NCBI GenBank assembly: GCA_949130495.1
Contig: OX422207.1
Span: 375,803,868-375,867,867 of the forward strand
DNA length: 64,000 nt
Source of the DNA: Sambucus nigra
Lineage: Eukaryota > Streptophyta > Magnoliopsida > Dipsacales > Adoxaceae
Direction: 5' to 3'
Made by a program: the position numbers and the translations under genes. Positions 1-13,339 of this stretch are shown piece by piece. The notes under the pieces were generated by a model, which searched no databases, was not told the DNA's origin, and saw only the letters and a program-made list of their open reading frames with translations. How positions within the stretch are numbered: position 1 is the stretch's first letter; every line of letters begins with the position of its first letter.

Positions 1-605
1 GTCGCGAGCCTAGGGCATACATTGGTACCCGAATTGGACATGATGCAGACACATGGGGATTTCTTTAAGCCCAACAGTGGACATGTTGTAGACAAAGTAG
101 GCATGCCTTTGACCTAACACTCGACAACACTGAACATGTTATGTTGATATCTTTTCCTAGATTTTCTAGGATTTCGTGCCGGCAAGACATTGTTTTTTTA
201 GGAATTTATGACATTTGACTTCTATTTTAATAGTTCTGAATTTATGACAAATTTCATTTTTTTAGTGTAAACTCATAAAGTAATGGTTTTCGATAGTGTT
301 TACCATAGAAGAATAGCACGTTCATTCAATGAAGTTTTGTTATTGGATTATTTCGTATACCGAGTTATTTTTGGTCTTAAAACAGGTTGATAATCCTACA
401 AACAAATAGAACTTTGCTCAAAATTTCTAAAATAGCGTACATTTTTTTATTATAATAAAAACTATTTTATAAAAAAATTTAGTTGATTCATTACTTTGGA
501 ATTATTCATCGTGCCTTAAGGAAAATTGACCCCCATTGGGATTTTATTGGGGTTGTATGATTTGGGAGAGACACGACTTTATGCTTTCCAAAATTATCAG
601 CATGC
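1..605. other. Unassigned AT-rich sequence
   Basis: No coding region, terminal repeat or RNA gene could be recognised here. The short frames are not supported by any motif. It may belong to the upstream part of the LTR remnant that is recognisable from about 1200, or to the body of a Helitron-like element ending near 628. Confidence 0.4.
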
Positions 606-628
606 ATTCAGGCACGGGCATACCCTAA
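606..628 (+). mobile_element. Degenerate Helitron 3' end
   Basis: The stretch GGCACGGGCATACCCTAA matches the terminus at 40748-40774 (read on the minus strand) except that the final CTAG is CTAA and the left hairpin arm is damaged. Plant Helitrons end in a short GC-rich hairpin followed by CTRR. The start of this element was not found. A chance resemblance cannot be excluded, but the run is long and GC-rich in AT-rich surroundings. Confidence 0.4.
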
Positions 629-1424
629 ATGTATATAATCATACCCGCGCTACTTTCTATCACGTGGGTTTTCGCATCGGGACAATCTTATCTCGATTAA
701 ACCTTTATGGGGGATACTGACTCGTGCCCTAGAATATAGTGTCCTTGGTACAGGCTATCTGATAATGATAGTCAGACGGTCCTAAGAGACATGAGGGTAT
801 GTACTAACCTCTTAGTGACTTGAAACTACGCCCCTTCCAATATGTGTGTTTTATGTTAATACGGTTCGAGAGTAGATCCGAACTAGTATTTCCCTTATTG
901 TACGAGAGGTACAGGGACTGGATAGAAGAGTATGCTAGTACCATAGATTTATGTGGGGTGCTCTATTGTATATATATTGTGTGTGATAAATATATGTACC
1001 GGTGATTCTTCTACTATACATGTAATTAGATAAAAATTGAATAAGTGCTCCTAAATAAATTTAGTACATGTAATCCCAAATCAATATTGAGATATACTTA
1101 TTTGACTTAATTAATTCATACGAAAAGTTATCTTAAATAAATCATAATCATACGGTCACGCGGATCAAAAAAATTGATGAGAGGAGAATTGGGTTCGACT
1201 AGTGCTTTGAGTTAATCTTATGAATTATTATAGTGGTACGTTAGGTGTGCACACTAGTTGAGAGGTGAAAATTCTCAAGTGAGTGTCGAGGTACTAAGAT
1301 GGTTGCAATATCAACTAGTAAGCATCTTAAATACTTGTTAAACTATTTTTAAAGTTGTTTTGCACTCAGGCTGAAGCCTGTTCCCTGTCAGTTTTCCTTT
1401 CTCTTGTATATATATATATATATA

Positions 1425-1727
1425 TAATATGGGACAATGGTGTTATGAATAGTGCCTTAGTGGGATTTGTCATGCATGATAAACATGCACGACATCTTAT
1501 GTGTTGCATCCATGCATGCATACATACATTATTATTTTATTATTATTTTTATTAAAAAAAATTTAAATATTAAAAAAATATATTTTTTTAAATATTTATT
1601 TATTTATTTTTTTTAGATTTTTAAATTTTTTTAGGTGTTTTTGTTTAAAAAATACGGGTTATTATGGGTTGAGTTTTATCATGGGGGCAAATTTATCGCC
1701 GTGCCCTCGGGCACGGACATCCGCTAG
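1425..1727 (+). mobile_element. Small non-autonomous Helitron-like insert
   Basis: The right end has a perfect hairpin GTGCCC-TC-GGGCAC at 1701-1714, then a spacer and CTAG at 1724-1727 followed by T. That is the standard plant Helitron 3' structure. The element sits between LTR segments, within a TA run (1407-1426 on the left, TATATATA on the right), and is filled with A/T homopolymers. The left limit is only inferred from the LTR comparison, and the usual 5' TC was not identified because of the TA repeat. It encodes nothing. Confidence 0.55.
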
Positions 1728-1835
1728 TATATATATATCATAGGTTCTTAGCCATAGGGACGTCAAGCGTAGTTCATTGGTCAGTGGACGTGTTGCAGCT
1801 TGTGTGGGAGTTGCAGGTCCTTATAGTAGACGATT

Positions 1836-1851
1836 CCTTCATTGACTTCTT
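1836..1851. repeat. LINE target-site duplication, left copy
   Basis: CCTTCATTGACTTCTT is repeated exactly at 3715-3730, bracketing the LINE. The T run after it is the complement of the LINE poly(A) tail. Confidence 0.9.
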
Positions 1852-3714
1852 TTTTTTTATAATTAAATGTATCTATAAATCCAACCGCTAAGGGAGCGAA
1901 CCCGTATACAAGGAGTATACAAAGCAAACAGAATAAAAGTAGGAAATAAACATACACAAACGCCCGCTAAACAACCTTCCAAATTACAATGCTGAAAGAA
2001 TTTCGCCTATAAAGCTAACCAAATCCTGGGGCGTGGCGTAAATCTTCCTCTTTGACCAACTAAGAAGGGTGCTTAAAAATAGATAACCAAGTCTCGATGG
2101 CACCGTCTCAATACCTTCGAAGCAGCGCGCGTTTCTCTCCATCCATATCGTCCACCAGATGCAGTGAGGAGCCATGCGCCAAACCCTTTTGTCACCCCCC
2201 ACCCCCATGGAGGGTTCCAGGCCTCTAATAGAGCCCTAACTGACCCCGGCATGACCCAATGGGTCCTAGATATAGCCAAAAACATGTCCCACAAACCTCT
2301 CGTTACCCTGCAGTGCAACAGCAAATGGTCGGTTTTTTCCTCATCTTCCTTGCATAACCAACACCGGCTAGCCAAGCGATATCTTCTCTTCTGCAGACCT
2401 TCCATCGTCAAAATAGCCTGTCTCACCGCCGTCCACACGAAAAATCTAACCTTTGGAGGCGCCTTAACCTTCCATATCTTCTTCCAAGGAAAACGAAACC
2501 TGGGGGTATCCCTACCACTTAATATAACATAGTACCCCTTAACTGTGAAAACCCCAGTTCCACCCCCTTTCCACCTCAAAGAATCCTCCCTCGTAGACAT
2601 ACGTGGGGCCGATCTCAACCAATCAAAAAACAAATCTGCCTCTTCAAGTTCCCAGTCCCAAAGTCTTCTCCTAAGCTGAGGGTTCCACGTGACCTCGTTT
2701 CCGCTGACAGTTACATGCTCTAACACCGTCCCATCTTGATTTGCCCCTATATTATAGATACCAGGAAAGAGCTCCTTAATCGACCCATTTTCCCCCCATT
2801 TATCTGTCCAGAATCTAATCCTGTCCCCTTTTCCTAAAATGAATTCAGTATTTCTAGTATAATCCTCCCACTCCCTCGCAATATGCTTCCATAGCCCCAC
2901 TCCGTGGGCTAAAGGCCCCACAACCGGTCTCCACCCCATTTGCGAAGAACCCCACCTAGCTCCAACTACCCTTCTCCACATACTATGCTCCTCCCTAGGG
3001 AAACGCCACAACCACTTCCCCATAAGAGCCTTATTAAAAAGGCACAAATTCCTCACGCCTGCCCCACCTTCCTTGATAGGCTTGCAAACCTCATCCCAAC
3101 TGACAAGGTTGTGCTTGAAACCGTCTTCCATACCTCTCCACAAGAAATCTCTCATGAGCTTCTCCATAGATCTACGCACGCCCACGGGAAGGGGTAAGAT
3201 AGACATGTAGTAAGTAGGCAAACTGGACAGGCAGCTCTTGATCAACGTAAGCCTACCCCCTTTCGATAAAAACCCGTTCTTCCATCCTGCCAGCCTCTTC
3301 CTCATTCTTTCCAAGACCGGGTCCCAAATTTCCTTAGACTTATACTTAGCTCCAAGAGGCAAACCAAGATAAGTATTTGGGAAGGACCCTCTTTTCCCCC
3401 CCAAAATACCCACAATCTCATCCACATCTCTCGATCCCCCAATAGGGATCAACTCGCATTTTCCCGTATTAATCCTGAGCCCCGAAACTGCCTCAAAGCA
3501 AATAAGAAGTAACCTCAGCGCCCGTACTTGCCTACTGTCAGAGTCACAAAATATAATCGCGTCATCAGCAAATAAGAGATGAGTAACCGTCACCATGACA
3601 TTTCCCGAAGCCCCAAATTCGAATCCTCTGATCCACCCAGATGCCACCACCCTTCCCATCATCCTACTAAAGGCCTCCATGACCAGAATGAATAAGAAGG
3701 GAGATAACGGGTCC
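1852..3714 (-). mobile_element. 5'-truncated L1-type LINE insertion
   Basis: A minus-strand non-LTR retrotransposon copy of about 1.86 kb. It is flanked by a perfect 16-bp direct repeat and ends in a short A-tail (T run 1850-1858 on the plus strand). The 5' end starts inside the reverse transcriptase domain at the GDPLSPFLF motif, as expected from incomplete target-primed reverse transcription. The 3' UTR runs from 1983 to about 1860. It lies inside an older LTR remnant. The single frameshift and the exact target-site duplication make it one of the younger insertions in the window. Confidence 0.9.
1984..3714 (-). pseudogene. LINE ORF2 C-terminal part (reverse transcriptase, zf-RVT)
   Basis: Starting at the truncated end it shows GDPLSPFLFILVMEAF, then the catalytic FADD box (LLFADDAIIFC). 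The thumb and connector follow (TYLGLPLG; GRLTLIKSCLSSLPTYYMS), then the C-terminal zinc-binding reverse-transcriptase domain zf-RVT (WKVKAPPKVRFFVWTA, CWLCKEDEEKTDHLLLHC). The frame is open for about 535 codons to roughly 2200. There a run of C (G on the coding strand, about 2190-2206) shifts the frame, and the natural C-terminus (HCIWWTIWMERNARCFEG to LSAL) continues in another frame to a stop at 1984. The endonuclease and the first part of the RT are absent because of 5' truncation. Function is known from the family: target-primed reverse transcription. This copy cannot be autonomous. Confidence 0.9.
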
Positions 3715-3730
3715 CCTTCATTGACTTCTT
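3715..3730. repeat. LINE target-site duplication, right copy
   Basis: Exact copy of 1836-1851, immediately next to the truncated 5' end of the LINE. Confidence 0.9.
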
Positions 3731-4159
3731 AACTTTCTATTTATTCTGTTTTAGTTAGGGCAGGTGTCGCCCATTTTCGGATTCTGTTTAGACTTGATAG
3801 AGATTTTATACTCTTTTATTGTTTCAGTATTCAATTTTTATTTGGAATTGTTTCATGTATTATGTTGGCCTTAGATGTGGATACTTATTTGGATTGATTA
3901 ATTTAGTTGGGTCATTTCACTTGGATGGTTTGAATTTTATCGTTAGTAGTATTCATAAATTGGTTTATGCATAAAAGATTTTAACAATGGAGTTTAATAA
4001 ATAAAATTAAATTTTTTGACACTTAGCTTAATTATTTATTATGTGATTAATAAAGAAAATTATTTTACGACAGTGATGCTAAGAATAAATCAACTGGGCA
4101 CTTTGATTTAATTTAATAGAGGACCGATCACCCGATATTTAATTAGGCGGGGTGTCACA

Positions 4160-7100
4160 TAACCCTTAAACTATATTCTTGTTTTTCACAAAAATTAATA
4201 TTCCAATAACCAAATGCACAAAATAAAACAACTCATACATATATAGACATACATTTCATACACATAATACTACATAAAGGTACACTTAATAATGCTTTAA
4301 ATCTTAAAATAACTCAACATCTCTACCTGTTTGGAGACTCAAATAATTTATAATTGATCGGTGGTGAAGGAAACCATACCTCCAAAGTGGTCTCAAGGGG
4401 CCACCAAGATCCTAACGTGAAAATAAACTTCCAATAATTGTTTCAATTTCTTTACTTCTTCAAACTCCACCCAAATTACCCCTTATCTACCCTGAAACTC
4501 ACTCACTTTGGATTATATTACTTCAGCAAAGGGCTTAGGAGAAAATTTATTTCTCTCACCAAGCTTTTTGGTTGGCTCATCATTTTTGTATAAGAAACTC
4601 TTATGCTTATATAAAACAAATGGGAGGACGTGGTGTTTGAGACATATGGCATGTTTCAGAATTTTATTATCTTAAACCAATTAATGAAGAGGTTCTCAGT
4701 GAACGTCTCAAGTTTGTAATACCTCAAACTAGTTCTTAAAACATATTATAATTTGCAACATGTAAAAGCTACCATGGCAGAACGTTATACCCTTTATAGA
4801 GGATCTTGAGCCGCTAAATCAACAAAGATCCTTGCAACGATGGTCCTTCTTATTTCAATTTTTTTTTTATCCTAACGTTAAATTTCGCTCACCCGGAATG
4901 AATCTAAGCTAATTTAAGTCACAAAAAATATACAAATAATTTAATAATCACCCAAACTAATCCAATAATCACTTGAATACTTCAATTAAATTTACCAAAG
5001 CATAATAAAATTCATAAATGTCCGTGACTTCGCAAAATTCAAGACCCATAAAAATAATAAACAGTTGGTTCATTGCAAATCTAATCTCAACCCTTGACAA
5101 TTGGCTCACCGATCACCAAAACATCAACAAGCTTTGATAATGACAAAACACAAACCTCCATATATTTATAGTAGTTTTTTCAAATAAATGGATCTAAGAA
5201 AACACCAAATGATCTTGATTTAGTTATAAAATGGTTTCTTAAATCATCTAAAATAACCAAGGTACTAAGAATTAGGCTTGATAGTTTTTTTTAGTGTGTC
5301 TGGGGGGTTAGGGGTGGGGGGTTATAGGCTCTCAAAATATATTTCTAAAACACGAAAATGTGGTCACTTACAAAACACCACAAAATTCTATTTTTATAGC
5401 ATTTTTGAGACGGGGCTTCAGTAGTTTTGCAATAAAAAAGACATAAAGAGTTTAAAAATATTACAAATTCATATAAATGTCTAAGAGATTGAGTCCAACT
5501 CGGAGATGAATTAAACTGTATGCCATGAACCGATCAAACATGGTCGCATGTTAAACCCATAGTTGTGGGAGTAAGAGCCACAATCGGGACACGTGTGACC
5601 ATGCCCTTTCGGAGCAAGTCCATGTATGTCAACTTCACAGCTTCTCTATGAACACTTTATGGGGAATACTAGTTGGATGTCTCCCTTCTATTTACTCTTA
5701 TAAAATCACAAGTAGGTTGGAAAAACCTTTAGGGACATTTTCAAGTGCCAAAAAAGTGTCCCATTACATAAATATTTGAAAAAAAAATTAAAAATATAAA
5801 AATACAAATTTGAAAGTTTCACCATAACTAGATTCATTTATATTTTAAAAATTAATTTCCCCACTCATACTATCAGACATTGCGAGCTCTCGATGGTTAT
5901 TACCTTAGTAAAATCAAATTGTTAGTTAAGGGATAAAAACTAATCAATGGCTTAATAACATAGTAAAAGTATATGTGACAAAAATATTTTATCAGTACTA
6001 TAACCTAATAAATTTTATTTTTAATTTAAGGCAATTGATTATAATGCGTGGAAAGATAAAACAATTCACATGACACTATAACCTAATTGGAAAAAACCTC
6101 GGGTTGAAATGCACGAAACAATATATTATGGTAGAGTATTACAATTATAAAACAATGACTTGCAATCAACAAAACATTGAACCACTATTATCTCTTTCCC
6201 ACCATATTCTTCAAGGAGAGATACAACAATAGGAGTACGCTAGAGAACCACAACCAGTTTTAGACTCGTCTAATGTATTCAAGTATTATGGCACCAAAAT
6301 ATTTTTTTAATGTGAAAGAGAAATTTGTTCAAATGCAAAGGAACCCTCGACTATAACTGGATATGTGAAGATATCCAATATTTGAAAATATGTACAAAAA
6401 ATATTTGGTTTCTCTTAAAAACTCATAAAAATATTTTAAAAGGTTGAAAGAAGGCAATACTAAAGAATAAATAATATTTGGAAAATTATTTTATAAAATC
6501 TTCCTTGAGTAAAAAAGTGATCATTTAAAGGGTTCAAGAATAAATCAAAAATCTTGAAAATAACAGAAGAGATGAACTGAGAAATATTCTCAATATTTTA
6601 TTTATTCCTTTATAGAAGTTCACTCTTTTCTTAAAATAATCATAAAACAAGGAAGCTTTCAAGAGTATATATAAAACTTTTGTTGGAAGCCAAGTGGTAA
6701 GACACCCAAGTGGAACAACCTCATTAGCTAAGAAACAAACTTCATTGGGTACAAAAAATATTGTGTCTAGGCACAACTTCAAAATGATATCTAATGAGAA
6801 AGCCCTCAAAAAGTGGAAAAACTAGGCAGACACACGGGCAACTTATTTGGAGTGAAATTTTTTTTATCGATGTGAAGGGTCACTAACCCAAGTCGCACTT
6901 CTAACCATATATTTTTTAATGAGGGTGATAAACATGTTGCTACCAGTGGAATTGGACCCTCGCTGACTCGAAGTCCATTTCATTGAAGATAACAATCAGC
7001 AAAGCAGGTTGTGATTATGGCTAGACGTCTATAGCGACTTAGATTCATTAGTTGCAGATAACGGAGCAAACATTTCTCTGACTCGTGTTTCACTTCAACG

Positions 7101-9915
7101 AACCTCTAATGAGCCAAGTCTCAGAAGGAAACACAAATTTTCATGTTTTTCTATTTTCACAAAACAACATTTTTCTCTTGTTAAACAAAGGCCAAGTAAA
7201 TTTCTAAACACAACATTGCATTTGAAACATAAATTTTTGTATAGGACGAATATAACATATTTAGATCTGGAAATCTCAACAATGAACCACTAGGTTAACG
7301 GAGAAAGATTTTCCAATTGTGAAAATTATTTTTAACTAAAGGTGAATCTAAGTCCACTAGACAATATACCTCTATCCTAAGTGAATAACTCGGGGGAATT
7401 GGCAAGCATGATCTAGTATAAGTTTAATGAATTTTTCTAGAGACCTCTTGAACTTGACTTAACATGTAATTTGTAACATGGAATAAGAAAATTCAAATGT
7501 CATGGGGTATATGTGTATACTATACTCTTATAATCTATCCCGTTCTTTATTACATGACCAAAATACGTATAATAAAAATCACAAGATGCTAAATCAAATC
7601 TATCGCCTACGATATAAATTGCCCGACCGTAGGTGTATAACATTGATAAAACATAATAACAAATAACCAAAGTCAAGATGCTCAAAGACATTCAAGTTGC
7701 ATCTTGTACCTATTTTCCTTCCATACACTAGAAAACTCATAAAATACAAATGTTTAATGTAAAGATAGAAAAGTATAAGAGTAATACGATGAAACTTGTG
7801 GATAGCAGTCTACGTATATATGAACATAAAATTACTAAACTAACTCCCCTTCAACTTTGAAATTCCTCTCAATAAACATGAATTAACATGCAAACACTCT
7901 CTATAATACAACATCCCCAATAATATATAATCCCACTATCTAAAAAGTATCCCCCTTTTGTCATGTAAAGAGACATAGGAAATAACTAAGTGAACTTTGA
8001 GATAAAATAATGATAAGCAACTAATGATAGTAAATATGCTACTCAAACCAATAAAAATGAGAGAGAACCATATAACGAGTGAGAAATTGATACAATGATC
8101 AAGGATAGATATGAAGTTTGGGATATACATGCTTAGGATATTATACCAATAACTAAACTTGGAGATACACAACACATCAAAACAAAGATATACAATAAAC
8201 TCGTGCTAAGTGTTGCAGGATTTATACATGATATAAGAAACTAAAGATAAATTTTAATTCAAAAACCATAAAAGACCTAAAAAAGGTAGTATCACATTTC
8301 AATTTTCTATTCTCCATGGAGATCTTAAAATACCAAAAGTTTGACTTGACATCATGTAAGACGTCCCTAACACAATCTAGTTGAATGTTGGTGTCACGTT
8401 GATATGCTTTAGATGACAAAGATGAGGAAGAAAGAAAATATGGTGAAAGAAAATATAGAATGGAAGTGGGAAGCCGGATAACAATCCCATCCAAATATGC
8501 ATGCAATGTAGTATGAACATCTTGTTCTCAAGAACTACCAAAGGGATGTGGAGAAAAACCTAGAGGATGCAGAACATGCGATGGAACATGTAATCTATGG
8601 TACTTTCTCAACTGAATGATCCATTTATAGTATGATTGAATTAAGATCATTGCCTCAGGTTTTTCTGTCACTTAATTCGAAAGAAGCAAAAGTCCAAATA
8701 TAAGGCAAAGGAGTCTCAAATACATATTCCAAATCAACCGAGTGTTCCCAATGAACAAAGTACTTATTGAACAACTCATCAAATATGAAATGAATGTTGG
8801 TAGAAGTCGAGGCACGTATCTTGATTTGGAGTTTTTTTAATAGCCTAAAATCACAAACCAAGACAAAAAGCACAAAAATTCGAGTAGTAAAATGGATATC
8901 ATTAATAAATAATCCAAAGGATTCTATACCAAAAATAAATGAGAGGGTTTCATGTGATACACAATGTCAAACACTCATGAACTCTCCCTCATACGTGACA
9001 CTATAAAAATAAAGTTCTAAAATGTGAAAAGCAAAGTAATAAATCACAAGGCTAGACGAAAGAACTCATACTCTAAGCCAAAATCATCTTGTATCAAGAT
9101 AAATGAATTCAACCATCAATGAAAAACTCAAAAGAAGAGCTAGAAAGCTATAACATCAAACCCTAAGAACTAAGAAAAGACAAATTCACAAAATCTAGGA
9201 AGAAATACTAGTGATATAATGAATAACTACTTTAATCTATAATGTAAACACCTAAACTCCCAAGATATAATATGTTAGGAAGAGAGATGATTTTTTTTTT
9301 TTTGCATAAATAGATTGGTTTGAGTGGGAATTAATGAAGTTTCAAAATTAGGATTAAAGTTACTTTACTCTACCTAGATTGATTCACTAATGTGAAAGTA
9401 TTTCTTCATTGGCCATGCCATATATCGCTGCAACAAAGTCTCTATTTCACGGTTCATAAACCTAGATAGCGATCCAGAAGTACAAGAAGAGACACACTGA
9501 AGTAGAAACATAGTCTTCTTAGGTTTTAAACATGTACAATATATCCATTTTTAAAATAAACAATGATATGACCATATATACTTTCAAAATAATACACAAG
9601 GTTTACGTTTATGCCAAATACTCCCCCCAAAAGGAATGGTTTAGCATAAAAAAAGCAAAATGGGTTAAATTGTTGCTATTTATAAATAAGGGTGATTTAA
9701 GACATAACTTATGATAGAAGTGAATTACATGAGCATTAACCTGTAAAATAAGGAAATAAGATTAATGTTCAATCTCACTTTGAAACTTTTGGGTTTATGC
9801 AACACCGAAAGAGATTCCTTTTATACCATCATTTTCAAATACCGCTTTTTACTTGCCCATTTTCGATCTTTGGTTTGAACCTTTGGTTAAAACCTTTAAA
9901 ATTTCATATATTTTG
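4160..9915. other. Gene-poor AT-rich stretch
   Basis: I see no recognisable gene or intact element. Short frames exist on both strands (for example 6534-6809, 8222-8506 and 8655-8873, all minus) but show no motif I can name. Near 5730-5765 there is a short imperfect inverted repeat (GGGACATTTTCAAG...AAGTGTCCC), a pattern seen at MITE ends, but no second terminus or target duplication was found. A T run lies at 9289-9303. Confidence 0.5.
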
Positions 9916-10870
9916 TCGTAACATCCCGCCTAATTAAATACCGAGTGGCCAGCCCCATACCAAATTAAAATAGAATATACAGTTGGCTCATTCTTAGCAT
10001 CACTGTCGAAAACATTTACAACTCACCCAATACTCAATTAAGCTGGTGTTAAAAACTTTTCAAATTTTAATTTAACAAAATCCATTTCTAGTTTAAGAAT
10101 AACACAACACATTTTATTCTACAACACTGATAACCAAATAGATAACATAAAAGAATTTAAAAGCATTTGGAATAAACATTCCCACATAATATTAATCCAT
10201 TACAGTAATCCCAACAATGTTAAATGTATTAAAAGACACGAATACAATAGTATTGACCCCGATAGAAGAAGATAACTGAATCCTTTGGGCGACATGCCCT
10301 AACTAAGAATACTGTGAATCAAATGAAGATAATCGTCTAAGCAATACTCCATAGCTCCATAGCTCGTCATAATTCACTAAGATTGGCTTCCTTGTTGCTG
10401 GACACCTGATATAGAAGATACAATAGAAAAGAAAATATGCAAGAAAACGGGTCAGAGCCCGATTGTGTAAATGATTTTTAAAACAGCAAGTATTTAACAA
10501 GTACAATAAATCTTTTATTATGTACATGTTAGACCCAACTCTCACTTGCCATTCTCACCTCTCAACTAGAGTTCACACTTAATGTTTACTATTAACCTCC
10601 TAGTTAATGGTTCCTTTTTTCTAGTCTCCATATTATAATTCCATCCCAATATCATAATCCCCATATGTCCCATACCATACGTCACATTATTATCCATTTA
10701 CATTTCTCATCGTTTCTCATTAACATGAATCATTTCTCATTAATATGAATTAAGTTTTTCAATAAACATTCATTAACTTAATTCAATTATCTTTCTCTAT
10801 TCACCGTTATCTACAATTATCACCGTAGATAGATTTAACCTTAATAAATATCAATTCATTCATTTAATCC

Positions 10871-10948
<78 letters not shown>

Positions 10949-12905
10949 TATATAATACGGTACCCCGAGTCACAGCTGCGGTGCAATGCATTACTCTGCT
11001 ATCATGTCCCAATATCATTGGTCGCCGAAAAAGGGACAAAAGGTTTGGTGAGGATATCTTGAACCATTAACAACAATACAATCATTGGAGGCGAACATAG
11101 TTCTCATACCTATGGGCCACGCACATACCTACGTACCCATAGTCAGTGGACTTATCAACTCCCCGATAAGTCTTTCATAGACCTATGTTCTCGAGCGACA
11201 AATCAAAGATTCCATGGATTCATCAGGATATGACTGCCCTCACGCGCAAACCTCCCACCGATAGCAAGTAAGCTAGGTATGTCACACACATAATCATTAA
11301 TCAATCAAATAGGTATTATCATACCTATAGTATACTAACAACAAGGTACTCACATTAACCTTAGATTATTCCCTTACATAGCATTATATCTCTTTAAATC
11401 CAACGTATTAAAATGTCATATCTTTACTTCATAATTTAATTATCCTCGCATCCTATAACATCTCTCCACTCCCGATGTCGTTAAGATTCATGCGCGGAGC
11501 GTCTCGCAAAGCAAAATCCAAATAAGGAACCCCTCCAATACACTACTACTTAACTTTGTCGATCGAGGAGGTTCGTCAACTTTAGATATGCGATCGGAAT
11601 AACCTCATCCCCTCTTTCAACCAAATGTGTTCTAAACTCCCATCTCTATCCAGGAGCCATACCACTACGCTCTTGTACTACACTCAGCCCTTGCGAAATC
11701 AATAATGAGCTTAAACTCAGTCCTTGATGTTTAAATTATAACCCTAAGGCTACCCAGGTGTTATATTAAATCTCCCCTACTTGAACTATCCTTAATCCTC
11801 ATACAAACAGATTAGAATCCAACACATGAATCTAGCAACCGAAATCTCTTTAACTTTAATTATCATAATTCTAATCAATTAAATCCCAATCAAATTAATT
11901 CAAATCTTAACTAGGGCTTACTGATCTTCTCTAAGTCCCATAATATCCAATTAATAATCACTGAAGATCTACAAAAGTTTTGGGATAAGAACCAACATTA
12001 AAAAGAAACAACATCATGAATTCTCATATTTTAAATACTCAAAAAAATTAGATCAAAAAATTATTCAAATCATCAATCCGACTTCAGATTTGGATTCTAC
12101 ACGAAAAATTGAGTCAGGTATGTGTTTTTAGTTTTTCTTAAATCTCATCCAAATGCACTCAAAAAGAAGATCTAAACCTTCCAAATTGGCTCTTCTCATT
12201 CCACTCGTTTTTGCCTCTTTTTCCAGAAATTATCAACATATTATCTTCAAGAACACTAAATTATTTTCAGAATTTCTTCCACAGATTGATGAATATTTAT
12301 TGGATTACTAACTACCTACAACATGAGTTTAATTCCTATATATTTTTAGATTCCAAAAATCCATTAACAACTATATCCTTTCATCTTCCAAGCATGAAAA
12401 TCATCTCTTTTTATAACTATCCTAACATGGACAATATATGAACTTAAATTGCAATTATCAAACACTTGCCTCTAATGAAGATCTGATCCTTTGGAGTTGA
12501 ATAACACAGGTGGTGATGGTGGTGGTGACCTTTGACCTTTGGTTCTCCTCCTTCCCAAGCAAACTTCTTTTTCTTTCCAAGCAACCTTCCACTTTCTCTA
12601 AGAAGATGACTTTTCAATTTTGTGTAGAAGAGATGAAATGAACCTACATACACTAATCTGCAAATACTTATAATAAGACAAAACCCGAAATCACTATTCA
12701 TCCCCCTTGTAAAAATAACCAAAATGCCCTTTTGGGTTATCTTTTCATTTTCAAATGACCCGAGACCCAAAATTTACATTCAAATAGACTTTTCTGACTA
12801 TTTCGAACCTTCCGGACGCAAACATGTTTCCTTTAGAAGAAGAAGACAAATATCTTCATTTTACTTTATTTTGAAAATTTCTCAAGTCGTGGTGTAGGGT
12901 GGTGT
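9916..12905 (-). repeat. Degenerate solo LTR (chromovirus type), minus strand
   Basis: The left edge (ACATCCCGCCTAATT) is the reverse complement of the LTR ending GGCGGGGTGTCACA seen at 24641, and TTCTTAGCATCACTGTC follows as in the other family members. The stretch AACGGGTCAGAGCCCGATTGT at about 10448-10470 recurs at about 49728-49748. The right edge near 12900 is inferred from a start-like sequence. There is no primer-binding site left of 9916 and no polypurine tract right of 12905, so a solo LTR is likely. It contains a large (TA)n tract. The CAC-rich reading that would give six histidines near 12515 is antisense noise within it. Confidence 0.55.
10873..10945. repeat. (TA)n microsatellite
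   Basis: An uninterrupted TA dinucleotide tract of about 73 bp inside the minus-strand solo LTR. The corresponding LTR at 49188 is cut off before this point. Confidence 0.95.
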
Positions 12906-13300
12906 ATGAGTTATGACTAAATACTCTAAAATTTACAAGCTTAATCTACTAAGTAATTTTACGCTATAAAACTCTAGTCATGGAGTAAGAAATGATGAAC
13001 AAAATTGACTGTACAATATTTAAGCATATATGTTAAAATTTAGCATAGGGGTTATATGAATATGTACACTCATCAAAAACCATATGGCACAAAAATTAAG
13101 GTTAACGATATGATAAAATAAGAGAAATATCAACCAAATAGAATATGTTAAAAAAACCAGATATATCTAAAGAATAAGATGAGAAATCTAAAGCATATCC
13201 TAAGTATATCTAATGAATCATAACTCTAATCACTTAGACGAGGGAAATGATCTCCAAAGCTTCCAAAGTTTGTCTACTTAGGTTAGATCAATGTCAGTGT
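12906..13300. other. Unassigned spacer
   Basis: An AT-rich sequence between the solo LTR and the copia gag remnant. No motif recognised. Confidence 0.4.
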
Positions 13301-13339
13301 TATTTGATGTGAACGTGAGGTAACAGACTCAGATACGAC

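Larger units (their letters stand above)
1200..4159 (+). repeat. Chromovirus-type LTR remnant (plus strand), interrupted
   Basis: Segments 1225-1390, 1728-1851 and 3731-4159 resemble one LTR family. The part near 1230-1275 matches, in reverse, sequence near 10560 and 49860 (shared core TTGAGAGGTGA). The end carries AGTGATGCTAAGAATAAATC and finishes in GGCGGGGTGTCACA, the same ending as the intact LTRs at 24641 and 32351. No primer-binding site follows position 4159, so this is a solo or broken LTR. It has been split by a Helitron-like insert (to 1727) and by the LINE (1852-3714). The left boundary is not resolved. Confidence 0.6.

Noticed and set aside
2164..3197. Plus-strand frames opposite the LINE
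   Set aside because: Shadows of the LINE ORF2; they show no domain and the minus strand explains the region fully.
5730..5765. MITE terminus
   Set aside because: A short imperfect inverted repeat is present, but no partner end or target duplication was seen.
12444..12770. 108-codon frame with six histidines (minus strand)
   Set aside because: It lies inside the solo LTR, has no homology to a known protein, and its His run comes from a simple GTG/GGT repeat.
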